Shown here piece by piece: positions 1 to 8,830 of a stretch of 53,064 nucleotides of DNA. The translations under genes were made by a program, and so were the position numbers. Source of the stretch: a virus; the IMG/VR virus record IMGVR_UViG_3300018036_000012, positions 1 to 53,064 of that record; one strand, 5' to 3'. Numbering within the stretch: position 1 is the stretch's first letter; every line of letters begins with the position of its first letter. Under the pieces are notes generated by a model, which saw only the letters and a program-made list of their open reading frames with translations, did not search any database and was not told the DNA's origin.

Positions 1-2
1 AT

Positions 3-359
3 TTTATCAACGAGTTTGTAGAACGTTGTAAAGCAGGAGAATATTATATCAAAGGCGATGATACCCGTAGCTTCTGTTATGTAGACGATGCTGTAAAAAT
101 GACCGATATGCTTGTACGCAATCACAGCAATAAAACTGTAAATGTTGGTAGACAAGACGAAGTTAAAATAAGTGTAGTAGCAAAACTAATAATGGGTATA
201 ATGGGTATCAACCCAGATAAATTACAAGTTTTTGGATCACCGATTGGTAGTGCTAGTCGTCGTTGCCCGGACACAACATTAGTGCAGTCTCTTACTGGGT
301 TTAAAGATTATACACCATTGGAAGTAGGGTTAAGAAAAACTGTAGAAAGTTTACTATGA
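3..359 (+). CDS. NAD-dependent sugar epimerase/dehydratase, C-terminal part (5' truncated)
   Basis: The reading frame is open from base 3 and its start lies outside the window, so only the last 118 residues or so are visible. The segment R-S-F-C-Y-V-D-D-A-V, about 25 residues in, matches the RDFxYVDDxV signature of the extended short-chain dehydrogenase family (UDP-glucose 4-epimerase, dTDP-glucose dehydratase and relatives). The catalytic Ser/Tyr-xxx-Lys and the Rossmann glycine motif would lie upstream and cannot be checked. The stop overlaps the ATG of the next gene, so the two are translationally coupled. Inference: it makes or modifies a nucleotide sugar for the glycan island that follows. 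The exact substrate cannot be read. Confidence 0.75.
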   Translation, partial: FINEFVERCKAGEYYIKGDDTRSFCYVDDAVKMTDMLVRNHSNKTVNVGRQDEVKISVVAKLIMGIMGINPDKLQVFGSPIGSASRRCPDTTLVQSLTGFKDYTPLEVGLRKTVESLL

Positions 360-1147
360 AGATTGGCATAGTAGGAATGGGTGTTGTAGGTAATGCCAAC
401 GCAACGGGGTTTAAACTTCTAGAACATATTGTAGTAGAACATGACATAAAGTTTGATACGAAAATTGAAGATTTAACTGATACAGAAGTTGTATTTTTAT
501 GCTTACCTACACCAGACCTTAACGGGTCATGTGATACCAGTGCGATTGAAACAGTAATACAAGAATTGATTAAAATAGACTATCAAGGTATAGTATGTAT
601 TCGTAGCACAGTTGAGCCTGGATTTACAGAGCAAATGATTAATACCTATTCTAAGCTAACCATATGTTGTGCTCCTGAATTTTTAAGAGAACGTGCAGCA
701 GAAGATGACTTTATTAACAATCATATGCTGTTAGCAATTGGAACAGCTGATCCGTATGTGTTTAATAAGATTGTGGCAGTGCACGGACATCTACCTAAAA
801 ATGTAAAACAATTATCTCCTACGGAAGCAGAGATGCTTAAATATTTTAACAATTCGTATGCTGCATTGCGTATTACATTTGCTAATATATTTTACGAGTT
901 GTGCAAAAAACTTGATTGTAATTATAGCACAGTGAAAGAAACGTATGCATTAACCGGCAAAACTAAAAACATTTATTTAGATGCAAACAATAGTCTTAGG
1001 GGATATGGCGGAATGTGCTTGCCTAAAGATGTAAGTGCTCTTGCTGCAACACTTGATAAATTTGAACTCGAATTTGATTTAATAAACAGTATAGACAGTG
1101 ACAATAGTAAATTTCAAAGAACAATTTTTACTGGAATGCGTGGATGA
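356..1147 (+). CDS. UDP-glucose/GDP-mannose 6-dehydrogenase family protein (short form)
   Basis: 263 residues. The N-terminus has a Rossmann nucleotide-binding motif (GxGxxG, residues 7-12), and residues 105-120 carry the family block around APEFLRER. Near residue 218 is GYGGMCLPKD, the catalytic-cysteine signature of UDP-sugar dehydrogenases, with the cysteine intact. Known members oxidise the C6 hydroxyl of a UDP- or GDP-sugar twice with NAD+ to give a uronic acid. Usual members are about 390-450 residues. This one ends soon after the catalytic motif and lacks the C-terminal UDP-binding domain, so activity is uncertain. It overlaps both neighbours by 4 bases and sits in the same operon as the epimerase. 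Confidence 0.8.
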   Translation: MKIGIVGMGVVGNANATGFKLLEHIVVEHDIKFDTKIEDLTDTEVVFLCLPTPDLNGSCDTSAIETVIQELIKIDYQGIVCIRSTVEPGFTEQMINTYSKLTICCAPEFLRERAAEDDFINNHMLLAIGTADPYVFNKIVAVHGHLPKNVKQLSPTEAEMLKYFNNSYAALRITFANIFYELCKKLDCNYSTVKETYALTGKTKNIYLDANNSLRGYGGMCLPKDVSALAATLDKFELEFDLINSIDSDNSKFQRTIFTGMRG

Positions 1148-1392
1148 TACCCGGGGAAGCACTAATATACGAAAGAGTAGACAGCGTTGTGTATGCCCGT
1201 TACCGTGACAAGCCTGAAATAGCTCGTTGGATCATTGGCGGCGATCCGGGTGCTGTTGCTAGAGCTAACGGTCGATTTATAAGCGACAATGAATTTCAAG
1301 ACATATGTAAATTAAGTTTAACAAATGTTACAATTAAAGAGCTTCTTGACCAGTTAATTGCAGCATACACTTTAGTGAGAGAAGACAAATGA
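1144..1392 (+). CDS. Conserved-looking hypothetical protein
   Basis: 82 residues, starting on an ATG that overlaps the preceding stop (ATGA). The sequence opens with a segment of the type IYERVDSVVYARY followed by RWIIGGDP, which resembles small unnamed proteins found in many tailed phages. No catalytic motif, signal peptide or membrane segment is visible. It lies between a sugar dehydrogenase and a glycosyltransferase-like gene, but its composition does not suggest an enzyme of sugar metabolism. Function unknown. Confidence 0.6.
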   Translation: MIPGEALIYERVDSVVYARYRDKPEIARWIIGGDPGAVARANGRFISDNEFQDICKLSLTNVTIKELLDQLIAAYTLVREDK

Positions 1393-1405
1393 AAGACTAT
1401 CAATT

Positions 1406-2131
1406 ATGAAAACCAATGTGTTCTTAAAAATCGATAGAATGGATATGCATGCGGTGCATTGTCTGCGTTTTTGGTTGGAAACGTTTAAAGATTACCCAAC
1501 GTGGATATTGTGTGACAGAACCGAAGAAGATGGAAGTCGTCCTAAAATATTAGACACTTGTTTTATTGATTATCCGCAAACAAAATTTGTTGCTAGTGAT
1601 AGAAGTTTAGTAAGTTATCTCAAAGAGCTTAAACCCCGTAAGCGCAACATGGCAACCGCCAACTTAACAGGGTTTGAATTAAGCAAAGACAACAGTGACA
1701 ACTTCTGGATGATTGACGCAGACGACACACAGTTTTTAACGCACAGGTGGGATGCACTCAATGATAAAATCCACAATGCTGAAAACTATCTAGTAGAGCA
1801 CAAGTTGGACGGATTTAGTTTAGACTTTTACAGTACACACAATGCAGGCTGGACCTTTGGTGTAGCATTGTTTCGCAGTTCTCTAGACTGGACAGAACTA
1901 ACACAAATCCCAGGAGACGAAATGCGTGACTTTATGTTTCCACGCAACATCGATGCTGCATTTCATTGTATGCGAGAAAGAAAACTGTGGAAGCTGGAAA
2001 GTTTTGTGTTCAGTGGCATGAGTTTTCAACATGTGTACAACAATTATCCAGACATGGTCAACGGAGTTTACTACTGGAACAAAGGCAAACTTTGGGATAT
2101 TCCGTTACCTGAAAGAATTGTTAGCATATGA
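1406..2131 (+). CDS. Glycosyltransferase-like protein (GT-A type DxD)
   Basis: 241 residues. A hydrophobic strand ending in WMIDADD (residues 101-107) resembles the metal- and nucleotide-binding DxD motif of GT-A fold glycosyltransferases. A second aromatic-rich block around residues 145-165 may contribute to the acceptor site. No transmembrane segment or signal peptide is seen, so it probably acts in the cytoplasm. The stop overlaps the start of the nucleotidyltransferase-kinase fusion, and all neighbours are sugar-handling genes, which supports a role in glycan assembly. The donor and acceptor cannot be inferred. Confidence 0.55.
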   Translation: MKTNVFLKIDRMDMHAVHCLRFWLETFKDYPTWILCDRTEEDGSRPKILDTCFIDYPQTKFVASDRSLVSYLKELKPRKRNMATANLTGFELSKDNSDNFWMIDADDTQFLTHRWDALNDKIHNAENYLVEHKLDGFSLDFYSTHNAGWTFGVALFRSSLDWTELTQIPGDEMRDFMFPRNIDAAFHCMRERKLWKLESFVFSGMSFQHVYNNYPDMVNGVYYWNKGKLWDIPLPERIVSI

Positions 2132-3654
2132 CGTTGAATGTAATAGTACAAGCAGGGGGCCGCGGAAGTAGACTGCGTCATCACACGTGGAACAAACCCA
2201 AGTGCTTGGTTAGTGTGCACGGAAAGCCTTTGCTGTATCATTTGTTTGACAAATTCCCAAATGCACGTTTTATTATTATCGGTGATTACTTGTATGAACA
2301 ATTGGAAAACTATTTACAAGTTGATAGCCCTGATGTTGAATACAAATTAATTCGTGCAAATGAAACAGGTACTTGTGCCGGCATTGCTCAAGCACTGGAT
2401 GCAGTGCCCAAAGATGAACCAGTGTTGTTAACTTGGAGTGATTTGATCATCAATCATATTGCACCTTTTCCGGATAACGCCGATCGTCCTATTGTGTGCT
2501 TAACTGATGCATTTACTTGTCGTTGGAGTATGCAACCAGATGGGCTTGTAGAGTCACCCAGTGAAACAAACGGCGTGCCAGGTATATTTTATTTCCCTAC
2601 GCAAGAGCATTTTCCAAAACCACCACTTAGCGGTGAGTTTGTTAAGTGGTTTAGTAATAATGTTAGTGACTTTGATACAGTTACAGAACACCATCTCGAA
2701 GAACTCGGTGACTTCGGGGCAATAGAAGCAAACAACAGCAAACTAGGATTTTGTAGATTCTTTAATAATGTTGATGTGCAAGACGATGTTGTTGTAAAAC
2801 AAGCAATCGATTCTGACTATGCACACTTGATAACACAAGAGCATGCGTGGTACAGTGCAATCAATGATTTGGGTTTTAAAAGAATACCAAGCGTAGGAGT
2901 AGACTCGCAATATCTTACAATGTCTAGAGTTAAAGGCCAGCATGTGTGGGAATTGCAGGATCTTACTGCAAGAGAACAGCGCAGTATGCTAGCAGACATT
3001 ATTTACACACTGCAAGACCTGCACAGCAAAGGGCAACAGCCTGCTAACAATGATCAAATAAAACATGTTTACATTGAAAAAACACAAAATAGAGTAAACA
3101 GTGTTAGTAAGATTATACCTGGATTTAATAAAGCAAGTTTCACAGTCAATGGCGTAAAATGTATTAATATATTTCATAGTACACATTCGCACTTGTGGAA
3201 TCAAATCAATAATGCATTACAAACAACATGGTTTACTCCTATACATGGTGATCCAACTTTTTCCAATACAATTATTGATAATAATCTCAAAGCTTGGTTT
3301 ATTGATCCCAGGGGATATTTTGATGAACCTGGTATTTTTGGCGATCCAATATATGATTTTGCCAAAGTTTACTACAGTGCCATTGGGGGATATGATAACT
3401 TTAATCGGCGCAAATTTAAACTACACATCGACGATGACACTTGTGAAATCATCATGCCTGTTGCGCCTACTGCTGAAATTGCAGAAAATGTGTTTGAAGA
3501 ACTATTGCCTGAATATATGTCAAAAATTGAATTGCTACACGGGCTAATTTGGCTAGCACTCAGTGGGTATGCTAAAGACGATATTGACAGTGTAATTGGT
3601 AGTTTCTACTATGGGTTGTACTGGCTAAACAAAGGATTAACAAAAATACAATGA
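2128..3654 (+). CDS. Bifunctional sugar-phosphate nucleotidyltransferase / APH-type kinase
   Basis: 508 residues in two domains. Residues 1 to about 230 are a nucleotidyltransferase: VQAGGRGSRL at 7-16, a following KPK block, and a TWSD segment near residue 110. Residues from about 240 to the end resemble an aminoglycoside/choline phosphotransferase: HGDPTFSN near 373 (catalytic HxD..N) and IDPRG near 392 (metal-binding DxRG). Known fusions or adjacent pairs of these domains phosphorylate a small molecule and then activate it as an NDP derivative for surface polysaccharides. The gene overlaps both neighbours by 4 bases and is followed by a HAD phosphatase and a cytidylyltransferase, suggesting one dedicated activated-sugar or polyol pathway. 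The substrate is unknown. Confidence 0.75.
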   Translation: MTLNVIVQAGGRGSRLRHHTWNKPKCLVSVHGKPLLYHLFDKFPNARFIIIGDYLYEQLENYLQVDSPDVEYKLIRANETGTCAGIAQALDAVPKDEPVLLTWSDLIINHIAPFPDNADRPIVCLTDAFTCRWSMQPDGLVESPSETNGVPGIFYFPTQEHFPKPPLSGEFVKWFSNNVSDFDTVTEHHLEELGDFGAIEANNSKLGFCRFFNNVDVQDDVVVKQAIDSDYAHLITQEHAWYSAINDLGFKRIPSVGVDSQYLTMSRVKGQHVWELQDLTAREQRSMLADIIYTLQDLHSKGQQPANNDQIKHVYIEKTQNRVNSVSKIIPGFNKASFTVNGVKCINIFHSTHSHLWNQINNALQTTWFTPIHGDPTFSNTIIDNNLKAWFIDPRGYFDEPGIFGDPIYDFAKVYYSAIGGYDNFNRRKFKLHIDDDTCEIIMPVAPTAEIAENVFEELLPEYMSKIELLHGLIWLALSGYAKDDIDSVIGSFYYGLYWLNKGLTKIQ

Positions 3655-4004
3655 TACCATTTGAACTCAGTAACAATCTAAAACACACGTGGTTTTTTGA
3701 CTTAGATGGGACCATATTTAAACACAACGGTTTGTTCGACGATGGGCACGACACATTACTTCCTGGGGTTGTTGAATTGTGGGACATGATTCCAAGAGAT
3801 GATGTTATTATAATTACAACTGCTCGAAGCGATCCATGGAAAGATGCAACCTTACTTTTTCTCAAGGAAAGCGGAATACGATATGACCATATACTGTTTA
3901 ACTTGCCGATGGGGGAACGTATTGTGGTTAACGATGACAAGCCCGAAGGACTGTTAACAGCAATTGCATGGAACGTGAAAAGAAATCAAGGATATCGGGT
4001 ATGA
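3651..4004 (+). CDS. HAD-superfamily phosphatase
   Basis: 117 residues. It has the HAD nucleophile motif FDLDGT (residues 16-21, Asp17 nucleophile and Asp19 acid/base), a motif II-like strand VIIITTARS around residue 65, and a C-terminal acidic motif IVVNDDKP around residue 98. There is no large cap domain, so it is a small C0/C1-type enzyme. Placed between a nucleotidyltransferase-kinase and a cytidylyltransferase, it could act like the phosphatase step of heptose activation (GmhB-like), which is inference. ATGA overlaps occur on both sides. Confidence 0.75.
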   Translation: MIPFELSNNLKHTWFFDLDGTIFKHNGLFDDGHDTLLPGVVELWDMIPRDDVIIITTARSDPWKDATLLFLKESGIRYDHILFNLPMGERIVVNDDKPEGLLTAIAWNVKRNQGYRV

Positions 4005-4756
4005 GAAAAGTTTTAGTCACAGGGGGTTTTGATCCACTTCACAGCGGGCACATAGCATATTTTAAGGCAGCAAGAGAACTTGGCGACAAGCTTGTTGTAG
4101 GAGTTAATAGCGATGAATGGCTCGCACGTAAAAAAGGTCGCCCTTTTATGTCCTTTGAAGAGCGCTGTTCTATTATTAAAGAATTAGCATGTGTAGATGA
4201 AGTTATTGGGTTCAATGACAATGACAACACAGCATGCGGTGCAATTTTTCAATTGCTGTCTACAGCAAGTAGTCAAACAAAAATTGTATTTGCCAACGGC
4301 GGTGACAGAACCAAAGACAACATTCCAGAAATGGTTTATTCGGATGTAGAGTTTGTGTTCGGTGTCGGCGGCGAAGATAAAAAGAATAGCAGTAGTTGGA
4401 TACTCAAGGAGTGGAGTCAACCCACAACACAACGTGCGTGGGGAAGCTACACAGTATTGCACAATGGTCCGGGGTGGGCCGTTAAAGAACTTGCATTTGG
4501 AACTGAAACGCCGCTGAGTGATCAACGACATTTTATACGCAGTGAACATTGGCATGTAGTCGAAGGCGATATACGCATGGACTTGGAATTTGCCAACGGC
4601 GACAAGTCAAGTATAGTATATACATCAGGACAAAGTATTGATATTCCTGCACACACCTGGCACAAAGCAACTAATGTTGGCAATGTTACTGCTAAAGTAA
4701 TCGAAGTTTGGATGGGCACCAAACTCAGTGAAGATGATATTGAAAGAAGAGACTAA
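4001..4756 (+). CDS. Cytidylyltransferase-like enzyme fused to a cupin
   Basis: 251 residues from the ATG at 4001. That start is chosen because it overlaps the upstream stop and places the nucleotidyltransferase motif at the N-terminus; an in-frame ATG at 3968 would add 11 residues. Residues 1-130 have GGFDPLHSGH at 8-17 (HxGH nucleotide-binding signature) as in HldE-C, TagD and RfaE-type adenylyl/cytidylyltransferases. Residues from about 150 onward form a cupin with SEHWHVVEGD and a later PAHTWHK metal-binding block, resembling the small cupin of mannose-6-phosphate isomerase. The two domains may make and then epimerise or sense an activated sugar. The substrate is unknown. Confidence 0.75.
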   Translation: MRKVLVTGGFDPLHSGHIAYFKAARELGDKLVVGVNSDEWLARKKGRPFMSFEERCSIIKELACVDEVIGFNDNDNTACGAIFQLLSTASSQTKIVFANGGDRTKDNIPEMVYSDVEFVFGVGGEDKKNSSSWILKEWSQPTTQRAWGSYTVLHNGPGWAVKELAFGTETPLSDQRHFIRSEHWHVVEGDIRMDLEFANGDKSSIVYTSGQSIDIPAHTWHKATNVGNVTAKVIEVWMGTKLSEDDIERRD

Positions 4757-6420
4757 TGACAGATATTCTCACAGTTTACATTGGTTGGGACAGCCGCGAA
4801 CCTATTGCTGCCGATGTGTGTCGTTACAGCATACTAAAACATGCAACTATTCCAGTAGACATACAATTTCTAAAACAAGACGATTTACGCATGCGTGGAT
4901 TTTATAGTCGCGAAGTTGATAAACTTGCAAGTACAGAATTTACGTTCACTCGTTTTTTAGTACCAGCACTTAACAATTACGAAGGTACTGCTATCTTCAT
5001 GGATAGTGATATGATACTAGTGGACGATATTGCTAAACTCATCGAGGAAGTTGATCCCAAAAAAGCGGTAACTTGTGTTCAGCATGATTACACTCCCAAA
5101 GAAGGTGTAAAGATGGATGGGCAACAACAAACAGTTTATCCACGTAAAAACTGGAGCAGCATGGTTGTGTGGAATTGCGCACACAAGGGCAATAAAAAAA
5201 TAACTGTTGATGTTGTTAACGACTCAGATATAACAGGTGCATACTTGCACAGGTTTAGTTGGCTCAAAGATAGAGAAATTGGAAAAGTTGCCCCAGAATG
5301 GAATTGGTTAACAGACTGGTATGTAGAACCTCGTGACGGTAGCCCTAAACTTTTGCACTACACTGAAGGAGGCCCATGGTTTGAAAATTATGAAGATTGT
5401 GCGTATGCTGATGTGTGGAATGCATATCATAACGAATACTTGGAAACGTTAAACAATCCCACAATTAGTGTAAGTGATTTGACACTACCAGAAGACATTA
5501 GAAATGATATTAAAGATTTATTAAAACTACGCCGCGACCCTTTTGGTATATTTAACGAAGACAGTATGGACAACATCGTTGAACGTATAACACGATCTCA
5601 TAATAACCCGGGCTGTATGGGCATTGTTGACGCTGGCGTTACTCAATCGAAAGGAGAATCAAAGTTGGATGTAATAGTAGAGAGTTTTTTATTAGGGTCC
5701 AACGGGGTGTTTGGAGCAAGCAAGCACGTAGAATTAACTGATTTGTCAGTACCAGTTGTAGTAAGGGGTATTGCTAAAAAGAAAGTAATACATAGATGTA
5801 TAGAAGAAGAACGAGATTTTTACTACATTGACACTGGCTATTTTGGCAACGGCAAGCATAAAAAATATCATCGAATTACTAAAAATGCGTTACAGTACAG
5901 CGCACCATTGTATCAACAATGCCGTGATGATAGATTTCTCAAAACAGGTGTTACGATTAAAAGGCACACGCAGGGCAGAAATATACTGTTGTGTCCTCCT
6001 AGTCAAAAAGCATTATCTTACTGGAGTGTGGATTTAGCAGAATGGTTAGAAGCAACAATCGATGAAATTAAACAGCACACTGACAGGCCTATTGTAGTCA
6101 GGGAAAAACAAAGCCGACATGCTCGAGTTAATGTGGACACAATGGAAATGGCACTATCTCAAGATGTGCACTGTTTGGTAACTTACAACAGTATTGCTGC
6201 GGTAGAAGCATTGATATTTGGAAAGCCAGTGTTCACAATGGGACCAAATGCAGCGCAGCCATTGGCCAACACAGACTTAAAGAAAATTGCAACTCCTTAC
6301 ATGCCGTCTATTTCTGAAGTTAGAAATCTTTGCTGCAATTTAGCATACAATCAATTTACACCCAAGGAAATGCAAGACGGAACTGCCTGGCACATATTAC
6401 AGGAGAACTACAGCAGATGA
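4756..6420 (+). CDS. Two-domain glycosyltransferase: GT-A domain plus capsule-transferase-like domain
   Basis: 554 residues. Residues 1 to about 235 look like a GT-A enzyme, with IFMDSDMIL around residue 80 (DxD at 83-85) and a WNWLTDWYV acceptor-side block. Residues from about 300 to the end resemble KpsC/KpsS-type capsule transferases: an IVVRE strand in the position of RPHP, and a late TYNSIAAVEALIFGKPVF block. The C-terminal domain is shared with the downstream genes at 6417 and 8831. The start overlaps the upstream stop by one base. The fusion suggests consecutive transfer steps by one polypeptide. Sugar specificity is unknown. Confidence 0.65.
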   Translation: MTDILTVYIGWDSREPIAADVCRYSILKHATIPVDIQFLKQDDLRMRGFYSREVDKLASTEFTFTRFLVPALNNYEGTAIFMDSDMILVDDIAKLIEEVDPKKAVTCVQHDYTPKEGVKMDGQQQTVYPRKNWSSMVVWNCAHKGNKKITVDVVNDSDITGAYLHRFSWLKDREIGKVAPEWNWLTDWYVEPRDGSPKLLHYTEGGPWFENYEDCAYADVWNAYHNEYLETLNNPTISVSDLTLPEDIRNDIKDLLKLRRDPFGIFNEDSMDNIVERITRSHNNPGCMGIVDAGVTQSKGESKLDVIVESFLLGSNGVFGASKHVELTDLSVPVVVRGIAKKKVIHRCIEEERDFYYIDTGYFGNGKHKKYHRITKNALQYSAPLYQQCRDDRFLKTGVTIKRHTQGRNILLCPPSQKALSYWSVDLAEWLEATIDEIKQHTDRPIVVREKQSRHARVNVDTMEMALSQDVHCLVTYNSIAAVEALIFGKPVFTMGPNAAQPLANTDLKKIATPYMPSISEVRNLCCNLAYNQFTPKEMQDGTAWHILQENYSR

Positions 6421-7352
6421 CGTGGGATTATGATGTTGTTGTGTACTTGAGCAGTCTTCCTAAGATTCGCAATCATAATATTAAAGTACAGATCATGCGA
6501 GCATTTGCAGACGGCGCAAGACAATGTGGTGCACGTGTGTTGGTTGATGAAAATTTGCGTGATCGGCAATTACATCGTGCAAAACTAGCAGTAATCATTG
6601 GGTGGGTTGGTATGAGCTATAGTGGTCCGCACATTTATCATAGAGAAGCTATTATTAATCATCAACGGGCAATTGGCGGCAGAGTTATGAGCATTGATGG
6701 AAGTTGCTTTAAGTTTCACAATGAACACGAAAACATGTGGTTGCGTTACAGTCTTGACAGTGTTTTTTACAACGAAGGTGAATATGCTAACAGTAACAGT
6801 AATCACACTCATTGGTATATGGTGCGTGATACGTTAGGACTCGAAATAAAGCCGTGGAAAAATTATGGTGATCATATTTTAATATGCTTGCAGCGTGATA
6901 ACGGCTGGAATGCCAAAGGATTTGACCAAATAGCTTGGCTACAAAAAACATTAAAAATTATACGCAGTCAAGTTAGCACTACTATTAAAATACGTCCGCA
7001 TCCTGGTACTATGGACAAACCATGGGCACAATTAATCGGCCAACATCAACACGTTGAAATTGTTGACAGTACCAAACGTACACTTCAACAAGATGTTAAG
7101 GGCGCAAAGGCCGCAGTATTTTACAACAGCTCGAGCAGTGTGTTAAGCGTATTAGAGGGTGTACCAACATTTGTCAGTGAAGAAAGTGCAGTAACGTGGG
7201 ACGTTGCAAATCATAATATTAGAGATATTTTTAGTCCTCAAATGCCCAACAGAGAACAGTGGTTGAATAATTTATGTCAAGCACATTGGACTATTACACA
7301 AAGCCGAAATGGTGAAATATATCGACACTTTGAACCGCACTTACCAGCCTAG
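6417..7352 (+). CDS. Capsule polysaccharide transferase-like protein
   Basis: 311 residues from the ATG at 6417, which overlaps the upstream stop. An upstream in-frame start at 6330 is inside the previous gene and is rejected. Key features are IKIRPHPGTM around residue 199, and FYNSSSSVLSVLEGVPTF followed by NREQWLNNL near the C-terminus. The RPHP and NSSSS..E segments resemble the nucleotide-sugar site of KpsC/KpsS-like transferases. The gene is a clear paralogue of the protein at 8831 and of the C-terminal half of the protein at 4756. Its 3' end overlaps the convergent methyltransferase gene by 12 bases. Confidence 0.55.
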   Translation: MTWDYDVVVYLSSLPKIRNHNIKVQIMRAFADGARQCGARVLVDENLRDRQLHRAKLAVIIGWVGMSYSGPHIYHREAIINHQRAIGGRVMSIDGSCFKFHNEHENMWLRYSLDSVFYNEGEYANSNSNHTHWYMVRDTLGLEIKPWKNYGDHILICLQRDNGWNAKGFDQIAWLQKTLKIIRSQVSTTIKIRPHPGTMDKPWAQLIGQHQHVEIVDSTKRTLQQDVKGAKAAVFYNSSSSVLSVLEGVPTFVSEESAVTWDVANHNIRDIFSPQMPNREQWLNNLCQAHWTITQSRNGEIYRHFEPHLPA

Positions 7353-7991
7353 TATACAGTCGTTTCTCACATTAGCTAGTTGAACCATTCCCCAACTTTT
7401 CAGTAATTCGACACTGCCATATTGTGTTTCTTCGGTTATGCCTGTGTCCTTGTGTAGTTTTTGTTCAACTACAATTACTGGACGATGTTTTTTAATAGTT
7501 TGTTTTGCGCCTTGTAGTATGGATAGTTCATAGCCTTCGCAATCAATTTTAATATAATCAACAGCATCAAATTCTAAACTATCTAACTTGTGCATGTCAA
7601 TGGATCCGTTGCCAATTGTATTGTTGTCAACATGACTGTGGCCGGTATTACCATTGGTAACAACCATATCGATGGTGGTATCTTCTGGTCCCAATGCATA
7701 AGGACGAATGTCTATATTATTGTTAGCAACATTTTTAATTAAACAATCACGAAAGTCGCTCACTGGTTCGAATGCAATAACTTGTGCAAAATGCAGTGCA
7801 AGATCTCTGCTCCACAAGCCAATGTTTGCTCCAATGTCAAGTGCAACACTTTTTTGCTTTACATATCGTAAACTTTTATTGCGTACTGGTTCTTGATACA
7901 CTGGTTCAAAACCTTTGCGTATATTTTTATCCAGCATTTCTACAAAGTGTGTGTCTTGGTCTGGGAACCACCAACCATGTTTTTCATACAT
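7341..7991 (-). CDS. FkbM-family methyltransferase
   Basis: 216 residues on the minus strand. It has the SAM-binding motif VALDIGANIGLWS around residues 49-61, an acidic VIAFEPV strand that binds the SAM ribose, and the FkbM hallmark DYIKIDCEGYELSIL around residue 145. FkbM enzymes O-methylate sugars and other small acceptors, so this gene probably caps or decorates the glycan made by its neighbours. Its start overlaps the stop of the upstream minus-strand glycosyltransferase by 8 bases, so the two form one operon. It is convergent with the plus-strand gene ending at 7352. Confidence 0.85.
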   Translation of the reverse strand: MYEKHGWWFPDQDTHFVEMLDKNIRKGFEPVYQEPVRNKSLRYVKQKSVALDIGANIGLWSRDLALHFAQVIAFEPVSDFRDCLIKNVANNNIDIRPYALGPEDTTIDMVVTNGNTGHSHVDNNTIGNGSIDMHKLDSLEFDAVDYIKIDCEGYELSILQGAKQTIKKHRPVIVVEQKLHKDTGITEETQYGSVELLKSWGMVQLANVRNDCILGW

Positions 7992-8814
7992 TTAAAATCT
8001 TCTTCCAGTACGGGTGGTTGCTGTGCAGCCTAACTTCTTTTGCTTTACTGTGTCCACGTTGCTTGCGATCACCTTTCATGTGATCCAAATACATTCCTAG
8101 CTTGCTGTTAATAAACGGGTGTCCTGCTAGTCCCTTGGTGTCAGGCTCGGGATTGAGATCATAAAAGCTTGCACCTTTGTTATCGCGGTAATGTTTTCTC
8201 TGCACATCAAACAAGTAACTGTCATGCCATTCACGTTCATTAAACATGGTGTCGTTGATGTACATTCCGGCAAAGTCATTAACAAACTCAATGCCCAATG
8301 GGTGTCGACGATTGTACCCCACCCATCCGCATTCGCTGTGGTATCTATCAGTCCGTCCTAGGTGGGTTGCAATAAAATCATCTGGGCTAATGCTGTCTAA
8401 AAATTCAACACTTAATGGGCTATGAGTGTGGCTGTCTGCGTCTAACCAAATAATCCAATCGCTGTCAACAGTGTTTACTGCGTGGTGCACTGCAAACACT
8501 TTGTAACAAAATCTCACACCTTGCCATTTAAAATGTTTGCGTTCACTCCATTCTCCTTGGTTGTGAGGGCCCAATCCACCGTGTGCTTCTGGGTTGTTTT
8601 TGTGTCTTTCAACAAAACTTTTACATTCATTGCTAACACTAAGTAAATCAACACATCGTACATTCTTCTTGGTTATTCTCGGGGTGCAATTTTCTGTGTA
8701 AACAATCATGTCGACGCTGTCGGGCCAATGCTGCTCAAATGAATCAATCATCCGTTGGCCGTATAATTCCAAGCCCTCCTGATGAAATGTGGTAACTACT
8801 GTATAACGTTTCAT
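7984..8814 (-). CDS. Glycosyltransferase-like protein (GT-A type)
   Basis: 276 residues from the ATG whose complement is at 8812-8814. The longer start at 8844 would run into the divergent promoter region and is not preferred. The N-terminus (KRYTVVTTFHQEG) resembles the first strand of GT-A enzymes, and the strand IIWLDADS near residue 124 supplies a DxD. Later blocks rich in His and Trp (SECGWVGYNRRHPLG) could form an acceptor site. A late-type box ATAAATAC lies on the minus strand only 4 bases upstream of the ATG, implying a leaderless transcript. It is the first gene of a two-gene minus-strand operon with the FkbM methyltransferase. Confidence 0.6.
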   Translation of the reverse strand: MKRYTVVTTFHQEGLELYGQRMIDSFEQHWPDSVDMIVYTENCTPRITKKNVRCVDLLSVSNECKSFVERHKNNPEAHGGLGPHNQGEWSERKHFKWQGVRFCYKVFAVHHAVNTVDSDWIIWLDADSHTHSPLSVEFLDSISPDDFIATHLGRTDRYHSECGWVGYNRRHPLGIEFVNDFAGMYINDTMFNEREWHDSYLFDVQRKHYRDNKGASFYDLNPEPDTKGLAGHPFINSKLGMYLDHMKGDRKQRGHSKAKEVRLHSNHPYWKKILNV

Positions 8815-8818
8815 ACGA

Positions 8819-8826
8819 GTATTTAT
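8819..8826 (-). promoter_or_regulatory. Late-type promoter box (ATAAATAC), minus strand
   Basis: Read on the minus strand the octamer is ATAAATAC, and with the preceding T it gives TATAAATA, the T4 late promoter core. It lies just upstream of the ATG at 8814, so transcription would begin within a base or two of the start codon. Confidence 0.55.
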
Positions 8827-8830
8827 AACC

